Assembly: GCF_000143415.4 (NCBI RefSeq)
Contig: NW_003314303.1
Coordinates: 783,429-838,366, forward strand
Length of the DNA stretch: 54,938 bases
Direction: 5' to 3'
Origin: Selaginella moellendorffii
Lineage: Eukaryota; Streptophyta; Lycopodiopsida; Selaginellales; Selaginellaceae
Shown: positions 32,214 to 43,759 of the stretch, piece by piece
Position numbering within the stretch: position 1 is the first letter of the stretch
How the letters are laid out: each line of letters opens with the position of its first letter
Notes under the pieces: generated by a model
Databases searched by the model: none
Seen by the model: only the letters and a program-made list of their open reading frames with translations
Told to the model about the DNA's origin: nothing
Made by a program: the position numbers and the translations under genes

Positions 32214-33463
32214 ATGGAAGAGAAGAAGGCTAGGGTTCTTGTGACCGGAGGGAGCGGCTTCCTTGGCGGAGCTCTCATCCGCGCGTTGCTGCGGTCCGGT
32301 CGCTACGAAATACGCGCGCTGGTGAGGAGGATCGGCAGCGTCGCCGCGGATTTCGATCCGGAGCTGCTCTCCGGCGGGCTGGAATTCGTCGCTGGCGATG
32401 TCTTGGATCTCGAATCGCTCGTCCGTGCCTGCGATGGCTGCCAGGCCGTAATCCATGTCGCGGCATACGTCAAGAGCTGGGCACCGGATCCCGCGCGCTT
32501 CTTTCAGGTATGGCTTAGGGCGCGGGATTGTCGCTGGTGATCGAAATTTCGAAATTTCCTTCAGGTCAATGTGGGAGGCCTCAAGAATGTGATCGAAGCT
32601 GTCAAGGCTACCGCATCGATCACAAAGCTCGTCTACACGTCCTCGTTCTTTGCTCTCGGGCCATCGAAATATGGTGAAGTTGCCGATGAACAGCAGGTTT
32701 GTCTTCCCTTATCTCACCACAATTTTTTCATTTCTTCTCGCTCCAGGTCCATTCCGGGAAGAACTTTTGCACAGAGTATGAGAGATCCAAGCTGGAAGCC
32801 GATATAGTCGCACGGAATTCCGAGGTGCCTATAGTTCTTCTCTACCCGGGAGTGATATATGGATCCGGACGAATCACTCGAGGCAACATCATCGCGGACA
32901 TTGTAAGTTCTTCGCAAACGATTCACACTCGTGAAGATGCAAAGACTTTCTCCATTTTGCAGCTCATAGAACGGTTCAACTGGCGTCTACCCGGCTACAT
33001 CGGATTCGGGCATGACAAGTTCTCGTTTTGTCACGTCGAGGACGTTGCTGCCGGGCACATCGCAGCGCTCGAGAAAGGTGCTCCCGGCGAGAGATTCATC
33101 CTCGGCGGCCCAAACAAATCCCTCGAGGACGTGTTTAACATCTCCGCGAGCTTGACAGGCACCAGAAGGCCGTGGTTCCACATACCACTCTGGTTAGTCT
33201 ACGTCTATGGCTACGTCTCGACCGTCTTTGCTCGGATCACTGGCGTAGAGCCTGTTGTGACGCATCCGGTAAGTCTTCCAAATCATCCTTTCCACCTCTC
33301 GATCTAAGCTTTGATCTTCCAGGCAGTCTTGGTGATAAAGCAGCAATGGGCCTACTCGAGTGCCAAAGCCGAGAGACTCCTGGGCTACAAACCAAGATCT
33401 CTGGAAGACGGACTGGCGGAAATGCTCGTCTTTCTCAAAGACAGGCAGCTCATTACGTACTGA
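32214..33463 (+). CDS. FLDH: NAD-dependent farnesol dehydrogenase-like reductase (FLDH type, extended SDR)
   Basis: Oxidises farnesol to farnesal in plants, part of prenyl salvage and ABA signalling. Five exons (32214-32507, 32565-32696, 32747-32902, 32963-33268, 33323-33463) join in frame to 342 residues. The Rossmann glycine motif is VLVTGGSGFLGGALIRALL. VNVGGLKNVIEAVK and TKLVYTSSFFALG precede the catalytic YERSK (Tyr-x-x-x-Lys). LLYPGVIYGSG, LIERFNWRLPGYIGFGHDKF and FCHVEDVAAGH match the Arabidopsis farnesol dehydrogenase closely, as does the C-terminus KQQWAYSSAKAERLLGYKPR. Its stop lies 138 bases from the convergent NAT gene's stop. Substrate assignment is by similarity recalled from the family. 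Confidence 0.92.
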
Positions 33464-33601
33464 AAATCTGGAGACAAAGCCATTAACGGAAACAAAACCA
33501 TGGACATATCGAAACAAGAAAATTTGCGTCGATCTAAGCTGCGTACTTACTTCACGACGATATCGCTCCCGCCAAAACCAATCCTGTTGTGCGTGGGTGG
33601 A

Positions 33602-36298
33602 TCACAAGCCCACCCATTTCACCTTGGAGAACAGCTTCCTTCCAACCGGGAGCCCGTAATCCTTGACAACCGCCGGTTCGTTGCGAGCACTCCGAGGACG
33701 GCACCAAATGTAAACACCTCTCTCTTGTCGGCTGCCCGGAACGGTGTTGTCCAACACGAACGCCACCAGGAACGCAATCACCATATGCATCGAGAGCACC
33801 GAGTTGAGCACGAAATTCGCCTGAAAGGATGGGTAAGAACTTAGAGAAGATCTCTCGAGTTTGCTTTACCCCGTGGTTCTTCGTCTTGACGGGGCCGTGC
33901 TGAGCGACCGCATAAGGTTGAAAGTAAGGCTCAGTCACTGCATTTACCGCTGCGTTGCCATACTGCTGGAAGTAGGCGGGCACTGACAAGGCAGTGAACA
34001 GGGAGAGGCCCACGATAAGTACGTTCCGGGAGCTTCCAGTCTCGCTGTATCGTAAGTTAGACAAGCCGAGAGCTGTCAAGAGGGTCCACATGAAAGCCAG
34101 GAGCCCGGCCACAATAACAGTCGGAATTGAGGCAATGAATGCTCCTACTTTGCCTGCAAATATCACAAGGGGCGAATAGAAAAATCCAGGATATCAGCAA
34201 CACAGCCAAATTCACAGGCCTGAAAAGAAGGAATGCCAGGAAGAACTCACCAACTAAAGCGAGGATGATCAAGACGCAAGCTCCAAATTCGACAGCTCGC
34301 CGGCTTCCCATCTTCGTGACAGCTATCGTATGCACATTTTCGGTTAATGTCGTTGCCCCGGCTCCAGTTCCAAATATCCCAGCCAAAGCACTGGTTATCC
34401 CCTCCAAGCCAATGCTTCTGCTGACCACCCCTGGAGATGGAGCCCGGGAAGCAACCAGCAACGAAGTCGCATGATAAGTTCCTACCTGGAATCCAACAAT
34501 GTCAAAACAAATATATCAGCACCACCAAAGAGCACTGACCGAATCCACGGTTGCGATTATCGACGCGGCCATCATCACGAGCCCCGTTTTAAAGCTGAAG
34601 CGTGGTGCGCCCCATTGCAGTGGATACGGAAAGCGAAACCAGGCTGCGTCTTTCAAAGCCGTGGAAACATCTGTCCTGCAGTGTTTCATAGTGAAAACAT
34701 GTCGTTGACATGCCGCTGACGGTGGTAGTTTCATATTGCATCCTTTGTAGTTGTATGCTCCCGTCTCGGTTAGTAAGAAAGCATACGCCCAGATGATACC
34801 AAGTCCCAGGGGCACCTGTGGAGCCAAGATGAAGTTCAGTTGCAAGTTTCTTTGTCCAGACGTACCGCATAAACTTGAAAAACTCGGTGCCCGAAGACAG
34901 ATATTTTTCGCAGGTACTGCATACACAGAGCGCACGGCCGTTAGTAGCAATGTCCAGCAAGCCGAGATTTGGACTCACCAGAGCAAAGAAAAGTACGATC
35001 AGTAGCTGTGGAAGACCAATCTCGACACAGGTTCCAACCACGGGAAAAGCATAGCTGAAAAATGCCAAGCCTATCGCAGCAACAGTTGGTGCAACAACCA
35101 CCGGATTGATCACCCTGCAAAACATTCGGTCAGACTCAACTTAACGACATGGCTGGCTGAGACGCTAGATATACCTGAGGATGATAGACATAAGGCCAGT
35201 ATAGCCCACGACCATTTGGAACACCGAAGAAATAATGACAGCTCCTTGCAATTCCCTCATTATATGTTTGAATCTCTGTAAAACAAAGACAACGTCACAG
35301 AGTCTCGACGAGAAAGTTGATTTTACTTACATTCTGGCGTACGCTAGAAAACTCCGGAGAATGAATGATAGTCAGAATTGGAGCCAGATATGCGAATGAT
35401 GCGCCTTGCACCAGAGGCAACCTCGAACCGAAAAACGAGTGCAACAAAGTTGTGATCCCAGTGACCAGGAGCATAGTAGAGACAACTTTAGCGACATCTT
35501 CCTAGACAACAAAAGATCACACGCATTAATACAGCAAGAAGAAAACCATCTCACGAGCTTACGTTGCTTCCGCCCATGGCTGGCACAAAGATTAAAGGCG
35601 TAAGGACAAGCGATCCAACAATGGAGAAGTAGTGTTGCAATCCATACAAAATTAACGGAACTGCAAGTACAAGTTAGTAGCGGAGTACATGATCAGCAAA
35701 GAAAAAAAGAAATGAATCCCGAAGGAAACTCACCTAGTCCCGGAGTCTCTCTGATCTCATACTTCATATGAGATTGTTTCGCCATGAGGACATCGTCCAT
35801 GTCTTGCTGAGAACCCATGTCAACCTCCGAGTCTCTATAGTGTCCACGAAGCTGGCCACTGCTTTGCTGGACGCCGCTCACATTCTCCGAGTCAATCCCT
35901 CCGGTCCCTCTCTTTGAGCTCACGGGAGGGGTGTAAACTTTCGTCGGTGTAGCGCCTGGATCCTTGGCAGCGCTCCCATTCTCCACCGGCGTTCTGGGAG
36001 CAGCACCGCCACTAAGATCTGCCGAATTGGGGGCCTTGAGATGCAATGTAGCATCAGCATTGCTCACATCCGTGTCGCTGATGGTGCTGGCCGCGCTCTC
36101 GCCGGACATGTTGCTCCGGAATCCTGTTCTTCGGGCCCATGATCCCATCGTCCTGGGATTCTGATTGCCACCGGCGTCCATCCTCGGCGGCCAGGGTCCG
36201 GGTCTTCTACCTAGGGAAGGGGACTCTGGATCATGATGATCTTGAGCCCTCGATGGCGGCGAAGACGTCCCAAGCCCCGCTGGAGGAGGAAGAGGCAT
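33602..36298 (-). CDS. Nucleobase-ascorbate transporter, NAT11/12-type with long N-terminus
   Basis: Plasma-membrane transporter of the NAT/NCS2 family (nucleobases or ascorbate). Ten exons (35734-36298, 35563-35660, 35331-35501, 35175-35275, 34979-35114, 34866-34916, 34540-34815, 34251-34485, 33870-34153, 33602-33820) join in frame to 711 residues. The first 185 residues are a polar Ser/Pro/Thr-rich cytoplasmic extension, as in Arabidopsis NAT11/12. Membrane helices follow: PLILYGLQHYFSIVGSLVL holds the QH of TM1, and LPLVQGASFAYLAP comes next. The NAT signature region is LTENVHTIAVTKMGSRRAV. The first exon has fragment copies at 49930-50060 and 50285-50490. Confidence 0.95.
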
Positions 36299-36958
36299 AA
36301 TATCTTGATTCTAGCTCGCTGCGATGCCCCGACACCGCGCTTCTACCACCAAGAACCGATCAAACCAGCGCTCTAGAGGCCGGATTCACGCCTGGAAACG
36401 CAAATGCCATACCAGATCCGCCGCTTCCCCATCGCCGAGCTCGATAGCTCCTGCCAGAATCCACACGACAGCGGCCGCGTCGCCATCGATCGGGCGCCTC
36501 CAGTCAGGGATCCGGCTCCTCGATCCGGAAAGAAGCCACATTCTTTGGGCGCGCAGCGGCGTCCATAGCCAAAACCTCGCCCTCCAAGAACACAAGAATG
36601 AGATGAGAAGAAGCTACTAAAGGTGTATAGTGTAGAAACGAAGCAAGGCCTTTTTTCACGTTAACTGTACTGGGCTTTTGACTGGCTGGTTATTACCTGG
36701 GCGGTAACTTATCTCGGTCCGTTGTGCCGACAGCGAAGTTCTCCATAGCCACAAGCAATCCCGGCCGTCCGATATTCCTCAGAGAATATACTATTTGAAC
36801 CTGTCCCGACCGTCCGATCAAAGCTTAGAGATGGTTCTACCTAGGGTTTATCATTTGGGAATGGCGGGATAGCGCAGACGATGAATGCGCTGAGGTACGA
36901 GTAGGATTGGAAGCGCGAGATTTCTTTCTGGATCCAGGAATTTGAGCGCCAGGCCGGG
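36299..36958. promoter_or_regulatory. Divergent promoter region between NAT and S28 genes
   Basis: 660 bp separate two divergent start codons. No coding motif was found, though a plus frame is open at 36324-36620. No clear TATA box is visible in either orientation. Part of it (about 36560-36610) reappears at about 50045-50095 beside an NAT exon copy, and 36863-36958 reappears next to the second S28 gene. Confidence 0.5.
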
Positions 36959-39029
36959 ATGGAGAAGATTTGGTGCCTCGGCGGCATTCTTTTGCTGGTA
37001 TCGACCTGTGCTGGCGTCTCATTCCACGCCACGCTGCATCGCAGCGATGCGGTATTGACGACTGATGCGCATTGGTACACACAGACTCTGGATCACTACG
37101 CGACTCAAGCAAGAATTCTTTTTGTTTGTTCTTCGAGAGATTGGAATTTTACATTGCTCGATATTTACAGGACGATAGAACTTTTGCTCAACGTTACTAT
37201 GAGTTTACGGACTACTTCGATGCTCCCAACGGGCCAGTGTTTCTCAAGATATGTGGCGAGGGACCGTGTGTAGGGATCCAAAACGATTACAGTGCGGTAA
37301 GAAAAGCATTTTGCTCGATTGAATTGGATCGCTTTCCTTACCTGCGGTATCAAGGTGCTAGCGAAAAGATTTGGAGCCGCGATTGTTTCTCTGGAACACC
37401 GATACTATGGACAAAGCTCGCCATTCAAATCTCACGCGACAGAGAACTTGATTTATCTATCTTCCAAGCAGGCTCTTTTCGATCTCGCAGCATTTCGTGA
37501 ATACTACCAGGTGGCAGCTATTTTATATAGGTTCACGACTTGAATGACGCTGTGTTGCAGGACCTGATTAATCATAGGACCAACTCTACCAGCGACAATC
37601 CTTGGATTGTAATGGGAGGGTCATACTCTGGAGCATTGAGTGCCTGGTTTAAGCTGAAGTTTCCACATTTAGCGGTTGGAAGCGTTGCAAGCTCTGGTGT
37701 TGTCCAAGCAATTTTCAAGTTCACTAAGTTCGACGAGCAGGCAAAACTCTTTCTCGTTTTTATCTTGATTTTATTTTTAAGCGTTCGTATACACCTACAG
37801 GTTGCCGAATCCGCTGGCGCTACCTGTAGCGCTGCTTTGCGTGCCGTGACCCGTTTAGCAGAACAAGGCCTGAAGGAAAATTCTGTTTCTACGAAAGCCT
37901 TGTTCAATGCTGAACAGGTAACCTCTGGTCAGTTATAGAGCTCACGCCAAGTAAACTTTGCAGCTTGATGTGGATGGAGATTTCTTGTATTTCCTAGCTG
38001 ATGCTGCGGCGATTGCGGTATGTCTAGTCCTTCACTCTGCCGCCTGATATTTTCTTTTCCTGCGCAGTTTCAGTATGGTAATCCAGATATCTTGTGTTCG
38101 CCACTTGTTGCTGCGTATAAACGTAACGAGGATCTACTGGTATGTGCGTGAAAGTGATGCCGCTGCAGATAATTTTCTTGTCATTCAGGCTGTGTATGCG
38201 AAGTATGTCAAAGATTACTACATAGACACATTTAAATCGAGCATCAATACTTATGATCAAAAGCACTTGAAAGAAAACTTGGCTGCAGGAGATCATTCGA
38301 GTAAGTCTACCGTTGAGCTTGAGTTTTTGCTGATGGTCTGCTTGTAGGTGATAGATTATGGTGGTACCAAGTGTGCACCGAAGTAGCGTACTTTCAAGCG
38401 GCGCCTGCAAACAATAGCATTCGCTCTGCTCTCGTCAATGTCAAGTACGTACTCATAAGCTGTGTCATCTTATCCAATGTCCTCCTGCTTGTGCAGGTAC
38501 CATTTGGATTTATGCTCCAACGTCTTCGGGAACGGCACATTCCCAGAAGTCGATAACACGAACCTTTACTACGGGGGAAACAAGATCAGAGGTATTTCCA
38601 GTTGATGTTGTCCGTTGGCAGTCATCATTCATCCTTTGTTTGTCGTAGGAGATAAGATCTTGTTCATGAACGGTTCCCAAGATCCTTGGCGTCATGCCTC
38701 CAAGCAAACTTCTTCGCGTAATGGTAAGGGAGCCATCATAAGCTATGTCGTCTCAAATCAGCGTTGATACATTTGCAGAGCCTGCATATGTGATCAAGTG
38801 TCAGAACTGCGCTCATTGTGTTGATATGCGAGGCTGTCCGCAGACCCCGCTTCAAATCGGAGGTAAACCATGGCTTATGTTTACTCGCATTTGATGGCAT
38901 GTATATATCCTTGCAGGAAACACCTCGAAATGTGCCGACCCGGAGGCTGCACAAGCGGGTCAGCAGCTCGTAGCCACTTACATCTCCCGCTGGCTCGAAG
39001 ACGCGAATGGCTCTGTAAAGTACATGTAG
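36959..39029 (+). CDS. S28-family serine carboxypeptidase (prolyl carboxypeptidase-like), copy 1
   Basis: Secreted or vacuolar peptidase. Thirteen exons (36959-37108, 37171-37296, 37355-37510, 37561-37740, 37801-37917, 37964-38017, 38068-38139, 38189-38300, 38348-38444, 38497-38591, 38649-38723, 38779-38862, 38917-39029) join to 476 residues. A signal peptide (ILLLVSTCAGVSF) is present. Family motifs are TQTLDHYATQDDRTFAQRYY, LEHRYYGQSSPF, WIVMGGSYSGALSAW (nucleophile Ser), FMNGSQDPWRHAS (Asp) and QNCAHCVDM (His). Several N-x-S/T sites suggest glycosylation. Introns 1 and 4 start with GC (CAA|GCAAGA, CAG|GCAAAA). Intron 4 is exactly 60 bp with no stop, so retention would add 20 residues. A second gene copy lies inverted at 47640-49706. 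Confidence 0.93.
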
Positions 39030-40245
39030 ATGGTAAGTGTTTGGCCTCTCAAGATGGATTTCCCTTTCATAGTTTTTACATCGTTGCAGGCACCCTTCAA
39101 GGTAGCTTTCGATTAGCGAAGGTGATGCAAAGTTCAGGTCATCGTATACTTTTGTCTGATCTCGGGTGGTTTCCAGATTCACGCAAAAATCTCGCTGGTC
39201 AAAAATCCGATGCTACATCTATGGTATGGCGTAACACAAGGTACTTTGGATTTCCTACCTGTTTAGCTTTTGTCTTGTTTCGTTTTTTTCCTGCATTCTA
39301 CAACTATTGTCTATGGTTTTTCTAATCGCATGGTATAAAATGCTTATCTGTGAGGTGCGTGTGGGGGTATGTGTGTGTGTGTTTCTCTACTGGTATTCTT
39401 TGTCCATGATCCAACCATTCCTTCCCAGCGTCAGCTCTAAAACTTTTTTCTTTGGTTCCCTTTTTCTTGCCACTCTTTGTTTTCTCTTTGATCCTACACG
39501 CCTGGGCCTCCCTCCTTGTTGGCTTCGTTGTCCTCCAGATGCGCATGGCTGCTCATGATCGCTTAAATTCAACAAGTGGTCATAATCCTTTTTTTTTCTC
39601 GCTCTCTCTCTTCCTCCGACAAAAGCTCGAGAAGAAACCATTTTTTGGCCGTGGTCAGCTTACTCACTTGCTTGTCCACTTTTCATTCGAAGGGCGGCTT
39701 TCAGTAAAAGATTATTCTTATGTGACTGTTTGCTTTGATCATGAAGTATACTAATCGAGGCTCTCCCTTTTTTTCTCTTCCAGACATTCACCGCATTCGC
39801 AAAAAAAGAAAGAGAAGCTTTTCGCTCCAGTCTGTGGGTGAGATCACTGCGTCCTTTTTGTTAGAGTTTTCAGCACCTCTTCGTTGGCCGCGTGAGATCA
39901 TGAGAGAAAACAAGTGATTTCCTCGATACTTTCTTGTCAGGGGGGGCGCTCCATATAAGCCGAGCTTGGAGAGAAATCCTCGAGAGTTTAGAATTGGAAC
40001 TCGCAAGAACAGCAATAACAGCCTTCTTTCCAGCAACTTGGGCTCTCGTTTTCTTTTTTTCTTGCAAGTACGATCGCTGTTTCTGCCAATTGCAAGTTTA
40101 AAATCTGGGAAAACTTCTGGCTGGTTGAATCAGGGACAGGGTTGCAGTGGCCTTGGCAGACAAGAGCAATCGAGCAAAGATCATCCTTTTTGTACGATTG
40201 GATTTTCATCGCTTTGGTCTTTTCGATCGCTTTGATCCATTTGGC
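39030..40245. other. Spacer with a ~525-bp copy-specific insertion and a duplicated TATA promoter
   Basis: The stretch 39030-39087 and then 39612-40110 match the inverted copy at 47265-47640; 39088-39611 are present only here. No family was recognised in that extra segment. A TATA box (CATATAAG) lies on the plus strand at 39952-39959 and should drive the bHLH gene, giving a 5' leader of about 260 bases. Confidence 0.6.
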
Positions 40246-41856
40246 ATGGAGATGGAGCACGAGGACTTCGCAGGATCGCAGTTTTGCTCCATCTGGGAGA
40301 GCTTCTCTTCCGACGAGTGTGGATCTGGAGCCTCCTCTCTCAATCTTCCCGAGCTTTGCAACAGCCCGGATCACAACGACAATGGCTCCTGGCTGCCTCC
40401 TCCTCCCTCTTCCCAGATTTTCCATTCCAAGCCAGCCACAGCGTTGGCTCTTGACAATCACCACCACCACCATCAAAACTTGGACAGGATCATCGATTCC
40501 TTCCCTTCTCCTTCCACTTCTTCGTCTCACCACCACACTCTCATCAGCTCTCCCGACTCGCCACTCGTGTTTAACTTCCTCCTCCCGCAACACCAGCACA
40601 CTTCTAGCTCCATCCAGTTTGGATTTCCTCCAGTCCAGCTCCTCCAATCTCCCGAGGAGGTAATTCCCAGCAAGCCATGCGTGAGAACACCACCACCCAA
40701 GAGCTCCAAAGCTTCTTCTTCCAGCTCTCTCAATCAAAACTCCTCGAGTTCTTCCATGGCTGTATTGGAGAATCACTGCGCGAGGATCAAAAAGGAGCGG
40801 GCCGAGGTGCAAGACGAGAATTGCCCGGCCTGGAAGAAAAAGTGCCTGGTAAGTTCTCTTGCGATCTTAGTCCGTTCTTTCTCGGGTAGAAAAGCTTGTC
40901 TATTTCCTTTCTTTCTCGAGGAGAATTCGTCTCATGACACAACTCTTAGATGGTTCTTTCTTTCGAGAGTTTATTCGCATTCATCTTGTCATTCTTTCTT
41001 AGTTTCTCAAACTCTCGCACCTCCATTCTTTCTCTAGGAGAATTCTCTTGTGCGAGTCTCTTGGCATAGAACTCTTAGATGGTTCTTTCTTTAGAGAGTT
41101 TCTTCACATTCATCTTGTCATTCTTTCGCGAGTTTCTTCATCATCGTCTCAATCTCTCGCTGCAGGAATCGAGGGGCTTGGAATCTCGGACAAAGTCATC
41201 AGTAACATTGTCAGCGCCCGAGGAGAGCAGCACAGTTACCTCAGCGCTTGGACCAGCTCTAAACACCGACGGAAAGCCACGCGCAAAGCGTGGATCTGCC
41301 ACGGACCCGCAAAGTATCTACGCTCGGGTAAAATCTCTCAATCCAGAAACAAATAAAAAACTTCTTACTCGTCTCAAGTCGTGTTCATGCTCTTCATTCC
41401 CTGTGTCTCTTTTGCTTCGTCTTCTAACGTTTTTACTCTTGGTTTTTCGCTGCCAGCAAAGAAGAGAAAGGATCAACGAGCGTTTGAGAGCGCTACAAGG
41501 ACTCGTACCAAACGGAGCGAAGGTGGGTCTCTTTGGCCATTCCTTCACGTAAGCTTTTGGAGATGGATATTGAGCGATTGACTTTGTGCTCCAGGTTGAC
41601 ATTGTGACGATGCTCGAGGAAGCCATCAACTATGTCAAGTTTTTGCAGCTGCAAGTAAAGGTCATGCGTGATCAATATGGAGAAACAAAAAAAAAAGACT
41701 AAACTTGTCAACTTTGCTTCCCTTTCTTCGCAGCTGCTCAGCTCGGACGAGTATTGGATGTACGCCCCCACAAATTACAACGGGATGAATATCTCCCTTG
41801 GAATGCACCTCAACATGCAGTCATACCTCAAGATCAAGGAAAACGTTAGCAGCTAG
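40246..41856 (+). CDS. RSL-class bHLH transcription factor (ROOT HAIR DEFECTIVE SIX-LIKE type)
   Basis: Nuclear regulator; RSL proteins control root hairs and rhizoids across land plants. Five exons (40246-40848, 41166-41327, 41457-41522, 41595-41660, 41734-41856) join in frame to 339 residues. The N-terminal 200 residues are Ser/Pro/His-rich. The RSL signature is GKPRAKRGSATDPQSIYAR, then QRRERINERLRALQGLVPNG, then VDIVTMLEEAINYVKFLQLQ, followed by LLSSDEYWMYAPTNYNGMNI, which marks the class. The helix 1 His-Glu-Arg type position reads RRERINERLR, consistent with E-box binding. Exon breaks fall inside the bHLH, as in relatives. Intron 1 (317 bp) is far longer than the rest and holds a tandem duplication. 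Confidence 0.95.
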
Positions 41857-42099
41857 AGACGAGGAGAAACAAAAGAGCAAAAGCTTACACAACTTCGAAG
41901 TCATTCTTTTCCTCCTGTTTTTTTCCCCGGGTTCCGAAGAAACCACGAGAATACATTCTTATTTTTGCTTCCAGGCCACCACCTGGAAGTTTCATTCATC
42001 TGCCAAGAGTGAAACAAGCAATCAAAAGAAATAAAAGCTGGATTACGAAATGGACTCCCGATGGTGTCATATCTCGGTTGTTAGAGAGAAGTTACAAAG

Positions 42100-43070
42100 T
42101 CACCCTCGAAGCCATGCGTTTCTGAAGGACGAGTTGTCTCGCAAGGAAGCGTCGTGTGGTTTGTACTCCATCACGTAACTGGTGGGGAGATGGAGGTGCC
42201 GCTTGATGGAATCGCGAAGAGCCATCACAGCCTGTAAACACAAGTAAGCACGACTGTGGAGAAGAACAGCGAAGCAGACAGTAAACCATACCTGATTATC
42301 AGACGCGTTCCTATTCCAGACGCTCAAAATGTCCTCCCCGAAACGAATGCTCAGCACCGCTCCACAGACGCTGTCACTGTAGTCGAGTTGATCTCCGATC
42401 ATTGCGAGCACCTGTGAGAATAAAAAAAACATTTTTAGCCGGTCACAAACTTGAGAAGTGAGTAACAAAAAAGAGAGAGAAAGAATGACTATACCAAGTC
42501 CTCCCAGAATCGACCGGATACGATCTTCTTAAAGCGAACAATCCATTTTCCACCGTTTCGATTTGCAGTATCCTGACGAGAGAGAGAAAATAAAGGACTG
42601 TATCTAAGAAAAAAAAGGATGGACCGAGAAATTCTATACCTCCCACAGTGGTCTTATTCCCTCTTTGAAGAGATGAAAGTCAGTGGGATTTGGACAATTG
42701 GATGGCCTCGAGAGATGGCAGTAGCAGCTCCAAAATCCCTCAACCTGATCAAGAAAAACCATAAGAGAAGAAACCAAAAAAAAAAAAAGGGATAGGACTA
42801 CTCACAGTGCTAAACTCAGCGATCTTCTTCATACTGTCCTCATAAGAAATATGAGAGCGCACGCCCGGAGTCCTCCTCGTGTACCAAAACACAAAGCGTT
42901 GCTGCACGGCAAACAATCAAACCAATGGCGCTCAATCGCGATGGATCGATCGAGCGGCACAAGAGGAGTACCTGGAGCGGATGCAAGCCGGCGCGAATGT
43001 GGCGCTCCTTGTCATCGGCGTCGCGCAATCGACGAAGCTCCTCCTCGTCGCTACTCCCTTCCAGCGCCAT
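42100..43070 (-). CDS. eIF4E-family cap-binding protein, nCBP/4EHP class
   Basis: Binds the mRNA 5' cap; the nCBP class is distinct from eIF4E and eIF(iso)4E. Six exons (42972-43070, 42806-42901, 42640-42744, 42495-42572, 42292-42411, 42100-42231) join in frame to 209 residues. Blocks in order: HPLQQRFVFWYTRRTPGV, EDSMKKIAEFSTVEGFWSCY, PNPTDFHLFKEGIRPLWE, GKWIVRFKK, GRFWEDLVLAMIGDQL, ISVWNRNAS-like LSVWNRNASDNQ and HLPTSYVMEYKPHDASLRDN. The Trp-Glu pair (PLWED) and FWYT positions needed for cap stacking are present. The class is set by the TRRTPG and SYVMEYKPHD blocks. Confidence 0.95.
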
Positions 43071-43329
43071 TTTTAGGGTTTATCGCCTTATGATCTTTGT
43101 TAAAGAGCTCTAAATGTTACTTAAAAGTATGGTAAATTTAATCACATAATTGAAACCCTTTAACTGGACCTTTTAGGACTTCACTGGAAAGATTCTCGAT
43201 CATAGTTTCAGAGACTTTTCCTCGCAGGTGTACAAGAATGATATCGCGCTCAAATTTTTGGTCGTCGATCCGAAGGAGACCAAGCACACTTGAGTTACTT
43301 CCTCTCACAGGCATCTCTTTAGAGTGCAT
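43071..43329. other. Intergenic, nothing recognised
   Basis: Upstream flank of the eIF4E-type gene. No TATA box or repeat could be assigned. Confidence 0.4.
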
Positions 43330-43755
43330 GTCTTTCTAGCGGATCCTCGGCGGGAGCGTCTTCGTGAAGATAGAGGAGCTATCCCAGCTTGTTTGTGTGG
43401 ACGAGATTCATGGAAACGCGCTACTAGCGGCTTAGTGCCGGTTGAGTTGGACAACAACCGAGACAACTCGGTGTTTGCCTTGTGTGGAGGAAAGCGAGAC
43501 GTCACAGACAGAAGGATCTCCAAGAGTGATCTTCCTCATTTCAGCGCTGAATGGCCTGTTAGGGACCGAACTTTTAAGGTCCTGCCGCGATGCCAAGGAT
43601 CTTTCCCAGGCCATGAGTGTACAGGCTTCCATCGTGCCATCAAGCTACGAGCTCGATCGCTACTCTGTTGTTTTTCGCAAGGGTTGAATACATCGTGGCA
43701 TCCTGCATTGCAGCTCTGGATGCGCTCTAATCCTGGTGTAAGATTTCTCTAAGAA
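43330..43755 (+). pseudogene. Exon remnant, possibly Sec1/Munc18-like (MIP3/SCFD2 type)
   Basis: A plus-strand frame reads ILGGSVFVKIEELSQLVCVD, is broken by a TAG at about 43434, and resumes in the same frame to PRVIFLISALNGLLGTELLR, then SVQASIVPSSYELDRY. The pattern of a hydrophobic strand, a leucine-rich helix and a Ser/Pro loop recalls the MIP3/SCFD2 branch of the Sec1 family. I hold that only weakly. The in-frame stop and missing flanking exons argue for a fragment. Another frame (43324-43752) is also open but has no motif. Confidence 0.35.
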
Positions 43756-43759
43756 AAGG

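Noticed and set aside
36324-36620. Open plus frame in the NAT/S28 divergent promoter
   Set aside because: Arg/Ser-rich peptide with no motif; sequence is better read as promoter and 5' leader.
40142-40812. Frames on both strands overlapping bHLH exon 1
   Set aside because: Shadows of the Ser/Pro/His-rich first exon; only the plus frame from 40246 joins in phase to the conserved bHLH exons.
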